64,000 nt of DNA from Salinibaculum litoreum (GTDB lineage: Archaea > Halobacteriota > Halobacteria > Halobacteriales > Haloarculaceae): positions 2,046,001 through 2,110,000 of the forward strand of contig CP046866.1 of NCBI GenBank assembly GCA_009789175.1, read 5' to 3'. Position numbers and translations under genes: made by a program. Positions 25,687 to 34,306 of the stretch are shown one piece after another (position 1 is the stretch's first letter; every line of letters begins with the position of its first letter). The notes beneath the pieces were generated by a model. It ran no database searches, was not told where the DNA came from, and was given only the letters and a program-made list of their open reading frames with translations.

Positions 25687-26820
25687 CTAACTCCCTTTCG
25701 AACCGTCGGAGTCGATATCCGCTGGCTGCGCCGAGAAGGTGTCGTTAACGGCACCGCCGCCAGGACTCTCTTCGGAGAAATGAAGCTCGTGCTGTGGGAA
25801 CGGAATCTCGATGTCCTCGGCTCGGAGGCCGGCGTATATCCCCCGGAGCAGTTCGTCACGGACCCGCTCGCGCAGCCGCGGGTGATCTATCCAACACCAG
25901 AGCTCGAAGTTGATGGCCGAGTCACCGAAGTCGGTGAGAAAGGCCCGGGGCGTGGGCTGGTCGCGAACGGAGTCGCTGTCTTCGGCCACCGAGAGGAGCA
26001 CATCGTCGACCGCCTCGGGGTCGGTCCCGTAGGCAACGCCGACGGGAACCGTGAGCCGGCGATAGCGCTGGGGGTCGGACTCGTTGATGATAGCGGAGTT
26101 ATTGAGCGTAGAATTCGGGATCGTCACGAGAATATCATCGCGGGTGCGGATAACCGTCGAGCGAATGGAAATATCCTCGACACGGCCCCGTTCGCCGGAT
26201 TCAAGCACCACATAGTCGCCGATGGTATAGGTGCCATCAGCATACAGCGCAAGCGAGCCAAAGAAGTTGGCAATGGCGTCCCGGGCCGCCAGCCCGACCA
26301 CGATACCGGCGACACCAGCCGAGGCCAGAAGCGGCGTGACATCGACCTCCCAGAATGAAAGTATCAAAAAGAGGGCAACAGCGACGACAACAGCCGTCCA
26401 GATGTTCTGGAGGATGGGGACGACCTGCCGGTCGAGATAGTTGCTCTCGGTGACCGCCGCCAGCATCTCACCGGACGTCCGAATCAGTGTCCACGCCCAG
26501 ATGAGCGTGATGGCAGTCAACGTCGTGGCGTTGGCCGCCGACAGTAGTGACGATGGCACCGACGACAGCTGGAGCGCACCGAGATACAGCCCTGCAAGCC
26601 CGATTGAACTCCAGATTGCGGTATGGGCTCGCTGCAGGACGATATCGTCCACGTCGCCCGGAATGCGTGCCGCCAAGCGCTTGACGACGATGTCACCGCC
26701 GAGGTGGACGACAGCCGCCACCAGCAGGGACAGCCCGACTGTCAACAGTGCCACCTGCCAGTTCGGCAGGCTCGTACTGCCAGTGATGGCCGTCGCCAGC
26801 CGCTCCCCCAGTGATTGCAT
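25687..26820 (-). CDS. MscS-family mechanosensitive channel
   Basis: A 377-residue small-conductance mechanosensitive channel. It has four or five transmembrane helices, the last being the pore-lining TM3 'LLASAGVAGIVVGLAARDAI' followed by 'ANFFGSLALYADGTYTIGDY', the strongest MscS signature. The beta domain 'RGRVEDISIRSTVIRTRDDI' and C-terminal alpha/beta domain follow. It protects against osmotic downshock, a likely need for a halophile. It is divergent from the tenA operon. Confidence 0.92.
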   Translation of the reverse strand: MQSLGERLATAITGSTSLPNWQVALLTVGLSLLVAAVVHLGGDIVVKRLAARIPGDVDDIVLQRAHTAIWSSIGLAGLYLGALQLSSVPSSLLSAANATTLTAITLIWAWTLIRTSGEMLAAVTESNYLDRQVVPILQNIWTAVVVAVALFLILSFWEVDVTPLLASAGVAGIVVGLAARDAIANFFGSLALYADGTYTIGDYVVLESGERGRVEDISIRSTVIRTRDDILVTIPNSTLNNSAIINESDPQRYRRLTVPVGVAYGTDPEAVDDVLLSVAEDSDSVRDQPTPRAFLTDFGDSAINFELWCWIDHPRLRERVRDELLRGIYAGLRAEDIEIPFPQHELHFSEESPGGGAVNDTFSAQPADIDSDGSKGS

Positions 26821-26880
26821 CGTCGGCGGTTCGGGACGGGGCGTCTTAACTGCTATCGCCGTCGACGGACACGCAGACGC

Positions 26881-26912
26881 GGATATAATTAAATTGTATT
26901 AATAACTAATAT
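26881..26912 (+). promoter_or_regulatory. AT-rich promoter of the tenA operon
   Basis: A block of A/T (TATAATTAAATTGTATTAAT, then AACTAATATC) ends about 26 bases before the tenA ATG at 26938. It stands out against the GC-rich surroundings and must hold the TATA element. No TPP-riboswitch core (CTGAGA-type box) is visible. Confidence 0.5.
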
Positions 26913-26937
26913 CAGGCCGGGGCAACAGACACTGGAT

Positions 26938-27603
26938 ATGGCATTCACTGACGACCTCGCCACGGTCGGCGACCCGATCTGGGACGCCATTCTGGACCAC
27001 CCGATTGTCGAACAGTTGGGTGCAGGAACGCTCGACGAAGAGCCGTTCCGGTACTGGGTTCGGCAGGATTACGTGTATCTCATCGAGTACGGACGCGTGT
27101 TCTCGTATGGGGCCGCAAACGCCCCCGACCTGCAACGGATGGGGACGTTCGCGGAGTTGCTGGACTCGACGATTAATACAGAAATGGACCTTCACCGTGC
27201 GTACGCCGCCGACTTCGGTATCTCCGAGTCAGAGCTTGAAGCGACAACGCCGTCGCCGACGACACGGGCATACACCGACTTCCTCGTCCGGACGGCAGCG
27301 ACGGGCACCTTCGGCGACCTCATCGCTGCGTTGCTCCCCTGCATGTGGGGATTTAACGTCACCGGCAAGCGCCTGGCCGAACAGGGGACACCGGACCACG
27401 AGGGGTACGCCGAGTGGATCGAGATGTACGCCGGTGAGGAGTTCACCGAACTGACGGAGTGGTGCAAAGAACTGATGGACGACGTGGCAGCCGAGGCGAC
27501 GGCAAGCGAGAAAGAGCGCTACCGGAAGCTGTTCCGGACCTCTGGGCGATACGAGTATCTGTTCTGGGATGCCGCCTGGAATCAAGAGGAGTGGCCAGTA
27601 TGA
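26938..27603 (+). CDS. tenA: TenA family aminopyrimidine aminohydrolase (Cys type)
   Basis: A 221-residue all-helical TenA/thiaminase II. Residue numbers coincide with the well-studied Bacillus enzyme: Asp44 in 'VRQDYVYLIEYG', Tyr112 in 'TRAYTDFLV', nucleophile Cys135 in 'ALLPCMWGFN' and a Glu in 'GRYEYLFWDAAW' (Glu206 here). It is therefore a TenA_C enzyme, which salvages degraded thiamine pyrimidines to HMP. Its stop overlaps the start of the second tenA gene by ATGA (27600-27603). Confidence 0.9.
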   Translation: MAFTDDLATVGDPIWDAILDHPIVEQLGAGTLDEEPFRYWVRQDYVYLIEYGRVFSYGAANAPDLQRMGTFAELLDSTINTEMDLHRAYAADFGISESELEATTPSPTTRAYTDFLVRTAATGTFGDLIAALLPCMWGFNVTGKRLAEQGTPDHEGYAEWIEMYAGEEFTELTEWCKELMDDVAAEATASEKERYRKLFRTSGRYEYLFWDAAWNQEEWPV

Positions 27604-28349
27604 CCGACGACGCGAGCGCGACGGACGTACCCGACTCGTACGCACAATACACCGCCAACAAGACGGATGCAGGCTTTACCGACTGGCTCCAGGCGCGGGC
27701 CGAGCCGTCGTGGTCCGAGGCGACAGACCACCGCTTTACCACAGAGTTGCGGGCAGACACGCTGACAGACGAGGTGTTCAAGCGGTATCTCGTCCAGGAC
27801 TACGCCTTTCTGGAGACGCTCGTGGGCGCGTTCGGCCACGCCGTCGGAACGGCGCCGACGATGGCAGCGAAATCGCGGCTGGTCGACTTCCTCGGGGTCC
27901 TGACTGCCGAGGAGAACGACTACTTCGAACGGTCCTTCGACGCACTCGGTGTCGCCCAAGAGACATATACCGACCCCGACGTGACGCCGACGACGCGGGC
28001 TTTTGAGGACCTTCTGGTCCGGGCCGCAGAGGAGGGCGGGTACGCCGAGACGCTGGCTGTTCTGGTTCCGGCAGAGTGGATATACCTGACGTGGGCAACG
28101 CCAGCACCCAAACAGCGACCCGACCGGTTCTACCTCGCGGAGTGGGTCGACCTCCACGCGAACGACGAGTTCGACTCGTTTGTCAGGTGGCTCCGGGCGG
28201 AACTGGACCGCGAGGGGGCTGCGGCGTCCCCGCGCCGGCAGGCCCGCCTCCAGCGGCTGTTTCGTCGGACAGTCGAACTCGAAATCGACTTTTTCGACGC
28301 GGCCTACGACCCGGAGACCCCGGCTTCGGGAGATGATGAGAGATGGTAA
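27600..28349 (+). CDS. Second TenA paralogue (Glu type, no nucleophilic Cys)
   Basis: A 249-residue TenA-fold protein from the ATG at 27600. The Asp is kept (Asp67 in 'LVQDYAFLETL'), but at the Cys position the sequence is 'LVPAEWIYLTW', with Ala158-Glu159 in place of Cys. This is the TenA_E subtype, whose plant members act on formyl- or amino-HMP. Having both subtypes in one operon suggests sequential steps in thiamine salvage. It overlaps the transporter gene start by 7 bases (28343-28349). Confidence 0.85.
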   Translation: MTDDASATDVPDSYAQYTANKTDAGFTDWLQARAEPSWSEATDHRFTTELRADTLTDEVFKRYLVQDYAFLETLVGAFGHAVGTAPTMAAKSRLVDFLGVLTAEENDYFERSFDALGVAQETYTDPDVTPTTRAFEDLLVRAAEEGGYAETLAVLVPAEWIYLTWATPAPKQRPDRFYLAEWVDLHANDEFDSFVRWLRAELDREGAAASPRRQARLQRLFRRTVELEIDFFDAAYDPETPASGDDERW

Positions 28350-29875
28350 GTACCGCCGTGGCGCTTGGACTGACCGTTGTGACGCTCGTGGTGTTCACCG
28401 GTCTCGGCGTCTGGTACTCACGGGGGTCAGTCGAATCAGTCGAGGACCTCATCACGGCCCGGAATTCGGCCGGCGACGGACAGATGACGGCGACGCTGGT
28501 CGCCTCCGTGATGGGCGTGTGGATACTGTTTTCCGCACCCGAGGCGGGTGCCGGGTTCGGCATCGCCGCCGTCGTCGGCTACGCAATCGGGGAGGCGGCC
28601 CCGATGCTCGCGTACTCGAAACTCGGCCCCCGTATCCGGACACTCGTCCCCGACGGCCACTCGCTGACTGAGTACGCCCATGTCCGCTATGGCGACACAA
28701 TGTACGCGTTCGTCCTCGTCGTGAGTGCACTCTACATGTTCGTCTTTCTCGCGGCCGAGCTGACCGGTATCGCGGGCGCACTCTCCTTTGTCGCTGGCGT
28801 CCCACAGTGGCAGACAGCCGTTCTCGTTGGCGGCTTCGTGTTGCTGTACACCGGCTACGGCGGCCTGCGGGCGAGTATCTTTACCGATACCGTTCAGGCG
28901 CTGCTCGTGCTTCCCTTGCTCGTCGTGGCCTTTGCCGGTGCTGTCGTCTCACTTGGTGGCACTGTAGCCATCTACGACGGCATCACGGCCGCCAGCCCCA
29001 CTCTGCTTGACCCCGGATTCACCGCCGGTCTGCAGTTCGGACTCGGACTGTCCTTTGCCATCCTCGGTGCCGAACTCATCAACCAGACCTGGTGGCAGCG
29101 CATCTACGCCGGGAAGGACGACGAGACCGTCCAGCGCGGGTTCCGGAATGCGACAGTGGCCAACAGTCTCATCGTGTTCGTCGCCGCCTTCTTCGGTATC
29201 GTCGCCGTCGGCCAGACATCCATCGTCACGACCCCCGGGCCGGGGTACAACGCCGACATCGCCCTGTTCCTGTTGCTCGATGCGGCCTTCCCCGAATGGC
29301 TCGTCCTCGCAGTCGTTCTCCTCGCGCTCTTGCTCGTGATGAGTTCCGTCGACACACTGTTCAACGCGCTGTCGAGCATCGTCACCGCCGACCTGCCCCG
29401 CATGCTGTCGGACCCGGACGACCGCACGCTCCGCCTCGGTGCCCGGACGCTGACCCTGGTCGTGGGCGTCGCCGCAATCTATGTCAGTCTCCGGGCACAG
29501 AGTGTCCTCAGGCTCTTTTTCCTGGCAGACATGCTGGGTGCGGCCGTGGCCTTCCCGCTGGTCTACGGACTCTATTCAAGAAGTCTCACCGGTCCTGGCG
29601 CGCTGGCAAGTAGCGTCGCCGGGCTGGCTGTGGGCCTGGCGTATTTCCCCGACTTCCGGAGCTATATCACTGCCGTCCCGGTCGTCGGCGACCTGTTGCC
29701 CGCAGCCGACCCGCTGTATCTCACCTCGTTTGCAGGTGCATTCCTCGTCTCGACAGCGCTGACGCTGGTTGTTTCGTGGCTCTCGAACGCCGAGCAGGAC
29801 CTTGAGGCGCTCTCGGGGGAAACTAGCCGGCTGGACGACCCCGCTGTCGACGGTGGCACGGAGGTGTCGGACTGA
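28343..29875 (+). CDS. Sodium:solute symporter (SSS family), probable thiamine-precursor importer
   Basis: A 510-residue transporter with about 13 transmembrane helices and SSS-family marks: 'YGDTMYAFVLVVSALYMFVF', 'VGGFVLLYTGYGGLRASIFT' (helix with TDTVQ), 'GAELINQTWWQRIYAGKDD' and 'LLVMSSVDTLFNALSSIVTA' (sodium-site Ser/Asp region). Overlap with two tenA genes suggests it imports a thiamine breakdown product or pyrimidine, driven by Na+. That substrate is inferred from context only. Confidence 0.85.
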   Translation: MVSTAVALGLTVVTLVVFTGLGVWYSRGSVESVEDLITARNSAGDGQMTATLVASVMGVWILFSAPEAGAGFGIAAVVGYAIGEAAPMLAYSKLGPRIRTLVPDGHSLTEYAHVRYGDTMYAFVLVVSALYMFVFLAAELTGIAGALSFVAGVPQWQTAVLVGGFVLLYTGYGGLRASIFTDTVQALLVLPLLVVAFAGAVVSLGGTVAIYDGITAASPTLLDPGFTAGLQFGLGLSFAILGAELINQTWWQRIYAGKDDETVQRGFRNATVANSLIVFVAAFFGIVAVGQTSIVTTPGPGYNADIALFLLLDAAFPEWLVLAVVLLALLLVMSSVDTLFNALSSIVTADLPRMLSDPDDRTLRLGARTLTLVVGVAAIYVSLRAQSVLRLFFLADMLGAAVAFPLVYGLYSRSLTGPGALASSVAGLAVGLAYFPDFRSYITAVPVVGDLLPAADPLYLTSFAGAFLVSTALTLVVSWLSNAEQDLEALSGETSRLDDPAVDGGTEVSD

Positions 29876-30006
29876 TGGCAGCCATCGGACCGACTCTCTT
29901 TGGGCTTTTGCTGTGGGGCAGCATTTTCGGCGTCTTCCTCGTGTTCTGTTATGAACTCTACATCGTCGCACGCGACGCAGGGTGGATCAGCGCTGACGGG
30001 CGCTGA
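29875..30006 (+). CDS. 43-residue membrane protein, putative transporter companion
   Basis: A very short gene, MAAIGPTLFGLLLWGSIFGV then 'FLVFCYELYIVARDAGW'. It has a single hydrophobic helix and a cytoplasmic charged tail. Its ATG overlaps the stop of the symporter gene (TGATG, 29873-29877), so it is translated with it. Small single-helix subunits accompany some transporters; here the function is inferred. Confidence 0.6.
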   Translation: MAAIGPTLFGLLLWGSIFGVFLVFCYELYIVARDAGWISADGR

Positions 30007-30084
30007 AAGGACACTCTCAGACGACTCCCCGGCTGGTCGGGGTAAATCCGACTGCTTTTCACGCCTGCCGTTTCTCCCCACGAT

Positions 30085-30897
30085 ATGGGTGAATGGCTGG
30101 TCGCCGTCGCCGTCGGACTCGTGCAGGGACTGCTGGAGTGGGTCCCCGTCTCCAGTGAAGGCGCTGTTGCGCTCGTACTTACTGCACTCGAGGCCGACCC
30201 CGATGTCGCCGCACAGTTCGGGCTCTTCTTGCACGCTGGGACTGGCATCGCTGCCACTGTCTACTACCGGGACGTGCTGGCCGACGTACTCGCGGACCTG
30301 CCCGAATGGCGACCCGGCGCTGCCTTCGAGGGTGAGACGGCTGACCTGTCTTTCTTCGGGGTTGCGACGGCCGTCTCCGTCGTCGTGGGTTTTGCGGGCT
30401 ATCTTGCGCTTGCGGAACTCGTCTCCGCGGTGACCGGTGGCGCGTTCGTTGCCGTCATCGGCGGTCTGCTCATCGCAACGGGCATCCTGATGCGCACCGC
30501 GGAGTCACGGGCACGGGAGTTCCGGAACACACCGAGTCTCGTGGACGCCGTACTGGTCGGGGCACTGCAGGGTGTGGCGGTGCTGCCAGGCGTCTCGCGG
30601 TCAGGGACGACCGTCAGCGCATTGTTACTCCGGGGCCACGACGGGCCGGCGTCGCTGCAACTGTCCTTCGTCCTCTCGATACCGGCCGCTTTCGGGGCGG
30701 GCGTGCTGGTGGTACTCGACGACGGGCTGCCGGCTATCGACCCCGCGGGCGCGGCGCTGGCGCTGGCAATCAGTGCCGTCGTCGGTTATCTCACCGTCGA
30801 CGCACTGACGCGACTCGTCGAGCGGGTCGCCTTCTGGAAAGTCTGTCTCGGCTTCGGGACGCTGGCGGTCGTGGGTGGCGGACTCCTCGTGGTGTGA
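30085..30897 (+). CDS. UppP/BacA-like polyprenyl-diphosphatase
   Basis: A 270-residue membrane phosphatase with the UppP signature motifs 'GLVQGLLEWVPVSSEGAVAL' and 'GVAVLPGVSRSGTTVSALLL' (PGxSRSGTT). In bacteria it recycles undecaprenyl diphosphate. In archaea the natural substrate would be a polyprenyl or dolichyl diphosphate of N-glycosylation. It has about eight helices and normal length. It is 78 bases after the transporter companion gene, on the same strand. Confidence 0.9.
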   Translation: MGEWLVAVAVGLVQGLLEWVPVSSEGAVALVLTALEADPDVAAQFGLFLHAGTGIAATVYYRDVLADVLADLPEWRPGAAFEGETADLSFFGVATAVSVVVGFAGYLALAELVSAVTGGAFVAVIGGLLIATGILMRTAESRAREFRNTPSLVDAVLVGALQGVAVLPGVSRSGTTVSALLLRGHDGPASLQLSFVLSIPAAFGAGVLVVLDDGLPAIDPAGAALALAISAVVGYLTVDALTRLVERVAFWKVCLGFGTLAVVGGGLLVV

Positions 30898-30935
30898 GCA
30901 GTCGACAGCGGGACAAAACCGGCGATTCGTCAGTA

Positions 30936-30943
30936 CTTATATA
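30936..30943 (+). promoter_or_regulatory. TATA box of cheF1
   Basis: CTTATATA lies 29-36 bases before the ATG at 30972. It marks a near-leaderless start and rules out the upstream in-frame reading that overlaps the phosphatase gene. Confidence 0.6.
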
Positions 30944-30971
30944 CCTTCACCCGCTACTCCCGGCTAGTCGG

Positions 30972-31844
30972 ATGAGCGAGGGTGAACAGAAACTCGTCGA
31001 CACGTCCGGGGACTACCGGTACGTCGTCAAGGACGGCCGGCAACTCCCGGATGCGGACTGGCAGTCCTGTCGTGTCGTGTTGACGAGCGAGCGGATGGTC
31101 CTTGCCACGAGCGGTGGCAAACAGGCCATCCCACACTCGCGCATCCTCGTCCCCGATGGGGACAGCGATACCGTCCCCGAGAGCGTAGACACCAGTACGG
31201 CCACGCCGCTGCAAATCGGGGACAACGTCATCCTCATCGACGCACAGGGCGTCGATGACTTCGAATCGGAGTACTGTCGGTCGGCGCTGCACGACGAAGT
31301 CATCCTCGTGAAACACCAGGCCGTGGTCGGCGGCGTCATCCAGGAGACGGCCTCGTGGTCGAAATGTCAGTTTCGCCTGAACGACGACACCGTCGTCGTC
31401 GGACTCCCCGGCGGTGACAGCGTCACGTTCGACATCGGCGATGTCGGGACCATCGACGAGGAAGAGCAACAGGTCATGGGCCAGGCACGGACCGTTCTCA
31501 AGGTCGAACACACCGACGACGAGGACCGAAGCGTCGAGACTCACTTCTCGGGGATGGCCTGGCACACCCGGGCGCTGCAGTCGCTGCTCTCGACCGTTAT
31601 CGAGCAGCGACAGGACGACGACTACGAACTCGACGACATGGAGCGACAGGTGCTGATGGCACTCTACTCCGGAGTATCACCTTTCGAAATATCCGATTTC
31701 GTCGGTATCGATGTCGACCGAGTCGAAGAGATATATCAGAAGCTACTGGATGTTGGGGCAGTCGACAAGGTCCGGGAACGCACCGAGGTGACGCTGAACG
31801 CACAGGGGCGGAACATGGCCAGCGAGGCGATGAGCGAGGAGTGA
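30972..31844 (+). CDS. cheF1: Chemotaxis protein CheF (first copy)
   Basis: A 290-residue DUF439/CheF protein, which connects the bacterial-type chemotaxis pathway (CheY) to the archaellum switch. The N-terminal half is a beta-rich PH-like domain ('WQSCRVVLTSERMVLAT'). The C-terminal half ends in a winged-helix-like 'VLMALYSGVSPFEISDFVGI' and 'VEEIYQKLLDVGAVDKVRER'. No other che or arl gene is in this window, so the pair is detached from its usual cluster. Confidence 0.85.
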   Translation: MSEGEQKLVDTSGDYRYVVKDGRQLPDADWQSCRVVLTSERMVLATSGGKQAIPHSRILVPDGDSDTVPESVDTSTATPLQIGDNVILIDAQGVDDFESEYCRSALHDEVILVKHQAVVGGVIQETASWSKCQFRLNDDTVVVGLPGGDSVTFDIGDVGTIDEEEQQVMGQARTVLKVEHTDDEDRSVETHFSGMAWHTRALQSLLSTVIEQRQDDDYELDDMERQVLMALYSGVSPFEISDFVGIDVDRVEEIYQKLLDVGAVDKVRERTEVTLNAQGRNMASEAMSEE

Positions 31845-31923
31845 GGACGACCACAGTACAGTTGAAAGCCAGCAAAACGCCTAATTGGGCGTGTTACAAA
31901 CGACAACACGAGAGTAGGCGGCT

Positions 31924-32784
31924 ATGAGCAACTCAGAGAAGAAAATCGAGGACACGCAGGGCAAGTACATGCGGGCCGTCAAGAGCGGCCACGACATCAC
32001 CGACGCAAGCTGGCAGCAGTGTCGCGTAGTGTTGACCAACCAGCGCATCGCGCTGATTGCCGACGAGAAGATAACGGTCCCACTGGACGATATCGACCAG
32101 ATGGGCGAGCGCTACGATGTGAATCAGGCCGCCGCCAGCGAGACGAGCTATTCGACGCTGTACGTCGGCAACGACATCGTCTTGCTCTCGACGAGCGACC
32201 ACGAGACGTTCCGGACGAACTTCTATCGCGCCATCCTCGATAACGCCGTCATCTACGTCCAGCATCCCGCTGTCAAAGGTGGCGTCGTTCAAAACGCCGA
32301 GTGGCAACGTGGCCGTCTAAAAATCTCCGACGACGCCGTGCGCATGGTGCTGGAAGACGGCCAGAAGTTCGCCATCGACCGCGACGATATCGGGGAACTC
32401 AACACTGACGAGAAACAGGTCGCAGGCGAAGAACGCGCCGTCATCGAGGTCGAACACTCGATGGACGGTGCGAGCGTCGAGACTCACCTCTCCGGCCGGG
32501 AACATCACATCTCCGTACTCAAGCAACTGCTCGAAGAGGGTGCCGAGCGCAACCGGGCAGACCTCGATCTGGAACCGACCGAGCGTCGAGTCATCATGGC
32601 GCTGTACTCCGGCGTCTCGCCGTTTGGCATCTCGGAGTTCGTCGGTATCGATGTCGAGAAAGTCGAAGAAATTTATGACCGCCTCATCGAACTCGACGTC
32701 ATCGAGGTCGTCCGCGAGCGCAAGGAAGTCTCACTGACCGCGCAGGGTCGGAAAGTCGCCGGGGAGGCGATGGGCGAGCGGTGA
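31924..32784 (+). CDS. cheF2: Chemotaxis protein CheF (second copy)
   Basis: A 286-residue paralogue of the gene upstream. It shares the layout and key strings: 'SWQQCRVVLTNQRIALIADE', 'VIMALYSGVSPFGISEFVGI' and 'EVSLTAQGRKVAGEAM'. Halobacterium also has two CheF paralogues that act together; the two copies here are adjacent and have diverged in the middle region. The stop (TGA 32782-32784) abuts the stop of the convergent zinc-ribbon gene. Confidence 0.85.
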   Translation: MSNSEKKIEDTQGKYMRAVKSGHDITDASWQQCRVVLTNQRIALIADEKITVPLDDIDQMGERYDVNQAAASETSYSTLYVGNDIVLLSTSDHETFRTNFYRAILDNAVIYVQHPAVKGGVVQNAEWQRGRLKISDDAVRMVLEDGQKFAIDRDDIGELNTDEKQVAGEERAVIEVEHSMDGASVETHLSGREHHISVLKQLLEEGAERNRADLDLEPTERRVIMALYSGVSPFGISEFVGIDVEKVEEIYDRLIELDVIEVVRERKEVSLTAQGRKVAGEAMGER

Positions 32785-32940
32785 TTACTCCAGTGACTTC
32801 GCGCGGTTCTGAAACGACCCGCCACACTCACACTCGCCAGGATGGGTCTCGGACTCGACGATTGTTCCACACTGCAGACACTCGTATACCGACGCGGACT
32901 CCGGATCGTTCTCGTCTTCGACGTCTTGCCCGTGGGGCAT
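32785..32940 (-). CDS. Small rubrerythrin-like zinc-ribbon protein
   Basis: A 51-residue protein from the ATG at 32940 (MPHGQDVEDENDPESASVYE). The metal-binding part is 'YECLQCGTIVESETHPGECE' then 'CGGSFQNRAKSLE', a rubrerythrin-like domain with four Cys (CxxC...CxC). Many haloarchaea encode such a stand-alone ribbon (DUF7129-like). Its role is unknown. It is convergent with cheF2, with adjoining stops. Confidence 0.8.
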   Translation of the reverse strand: MPHGQDVEDENDPESASVYECLQCGTIVESETHPGECECGGSFQNRAKSLE

Positions 32941-33071
32941 ACTGAGTACTTGCTGATCCAATTATAAATGCGCCTCGCAACGGGAAAGGGAGACGGCGCC
33001 CACAGAGACTGATACGTCGCCAGCGTTGCCCGCCCCAGAAAGTTGAAACCGCCTGCCCGCCACCTTCCCGT

Positions 33072-34265
33072 ATGAGCGTTCAGACTGCGGTTGTCCTCGC
33101 TGCCGGGGAGGGAACGCGGTTGCGCCCGCTGACGCGCAACCGCCCGAAACCCATGCTACCGGCGGCGAACCGCCCCATTCTGGAACACGTCCTCGACGCC
33201 CTCGTCGACGCCGGGATGCAGCGGCTCGTCCTCGTCGTCGGCTACCGCCGCGAGCGTGTCCAGGAACACGTCGGCCCCTCCTATCGTGGCGTTCCCGTCG
33301 AGTACGTCGTCCAGCACAAGCAACTCGGCAGCGGCCACGCCCTGTTGCAGGCCCGCGACGCCGTCGACGATGCCCTCATCGTGGTCAACGGCGACCGCAT
33401 CATCGAAGCCAGCGCGGTCGAGTCCGTCGTCGACGCCTTCGACACCGACGGCGTGCAGTCGGCAGTCGCCGTCCTCGAGCGCCCCGACGCCAGCCGCTAC
33501 GGAGCGGTCACGCTACACGACCGCGACATCGCCGACATCGTGGAGAAACCCGACAGCGACGAGTACCGGCTCATCAACGGCGGCATCTACGCCTTCGGGC
33601 CCGCTATCTTCGAGGCCGTCGACGAGACGCCACGTGCGGCCGGCGAACTCGGGTTGACCGATACCATCGCCACCCTCGCCGACGAGGCCCGCGTCCGTGG
33701 CGTCCGCATCGGGGGCCTGTGGGTCGACGCGACCTACCCCTGGGACCTACTGGAAGTATCTGCGGAAATCCTTGCCAGGGGACGTGTCAACCAGCCACAG
33801 CGCCGCGAGGGCGTCTGGATAGACAACGACGCTAGCGTCCACGACGACGCAACGCTGCGGGGGCCGGTCGTGGTCGGTCCGGACTGTGAGGTCGGCCCCG
33901 GTGCCGTCATCGGTCCCGAGGTCGCACTTGGCCGGAACGTCACCGTCGGACCCAACGCGACCGTCGAGCGGACGGTCCTCGATGTCGATACACGCATCGA
34001 AGCCGGGTCGACCCTGCAGGACACCGTCCTCGGGCAAGATGTCCATCTGGGCGTTGCCACGACGATTCCCGGCGGCCCCAGCGAGGTCCGGGTCAACCAG
34101 CAGGTCTTCGAGAACCAGCGATTGGGTGCCGTGCTGGGCGACCGCGTGCGCGTCCGCGGGGACGCAAGCTTTGCGCCCGGAACGCTCGTCGGCCCGAACG
34201 TGACCGTCGGCACCGGCACACACGTCAGCGGGACCATCGCAGAGGGTGCGGAGGTGGTCCGATGA
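33072..34265 (+). CDS. glmU: Bifunctional-type sugar-1-phosphate nucleotidyltransferase (GlmU-like)
   Basis: A 397-residue protein. The N-terminal pyrophosphorylase has 'VVLAAGEGTRLRPLTRNRPK' (GxGxR and PK) and 'VNGDRI'. Its C-terminal half is a left-handed beta-helix with hexapeptide repeats such as 'VVVGPDCEVGPGAVIGPEVA'. The acyltransferase His of bacterial GlmU is not obvious, and archaeal members often make UDP-GlcNAc or a dTDP-sugar. Position directly before glmS supports UDP-GlcNAc. Confidence 0.88.
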   Translation: MSVQTAVVLAAGEGTRLRPLTRNRPKPMLPAANRPILEHVLDALVDAGMQRLVLVVGYRRERVQEHVGPSYRGVPVEYVVQHKQLGSGHALLQARDAVDDALIVVNGDRIIEASAVESVVDAFDTDGVQSAVAVLERPDASRYGAVTLHDRDIADIVEKPDSDEYRLINGGIYAFGPAIFEAVDETPRAAGELGLTDTIATLADEARVRGVRIGGLWVDATYPWDLLEVSAEILARGRVNQPQRREGVWIDNDASVHDDATLRGPVVVGPDCEVGPGAVIGPEVALGRNVTVGPNATVERTVLDVDTRIEAGSTLQDTVLGQDVHLGVATTIPGGPSEVRVNQQVFENQRLGAVLGDRVRVRGDASFAPGTLVGPNVTVGTGTHVSGTIAEGAEVVR

Positions 34266-34306
34266 GGGGTGTCGTCTCTCGACGAGCAACGGAGGTGACC
34301 GGCTGA
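34262..34306 (+). other. 14-codon mini-ORF bridging glmU and glmS
   Basis: ATG at 34262 overlaps the glmU stop (ATGA). The frame reads MRGVVSRRATEVTG and its TGA (34304-34306) overlaps the glmS ATG as TGATG. It includes GGAGGTGA (34291-34298), the glmS ribosome-binding site. This is the same arrangement as the secF/secD junction. Confidence 0.35.

Noticed and set aside
26821-26937. TPP riboswitch before tenA
   Set aside because: No conserved thi-box core or matching stems; only an AT-rich promoter is visible.
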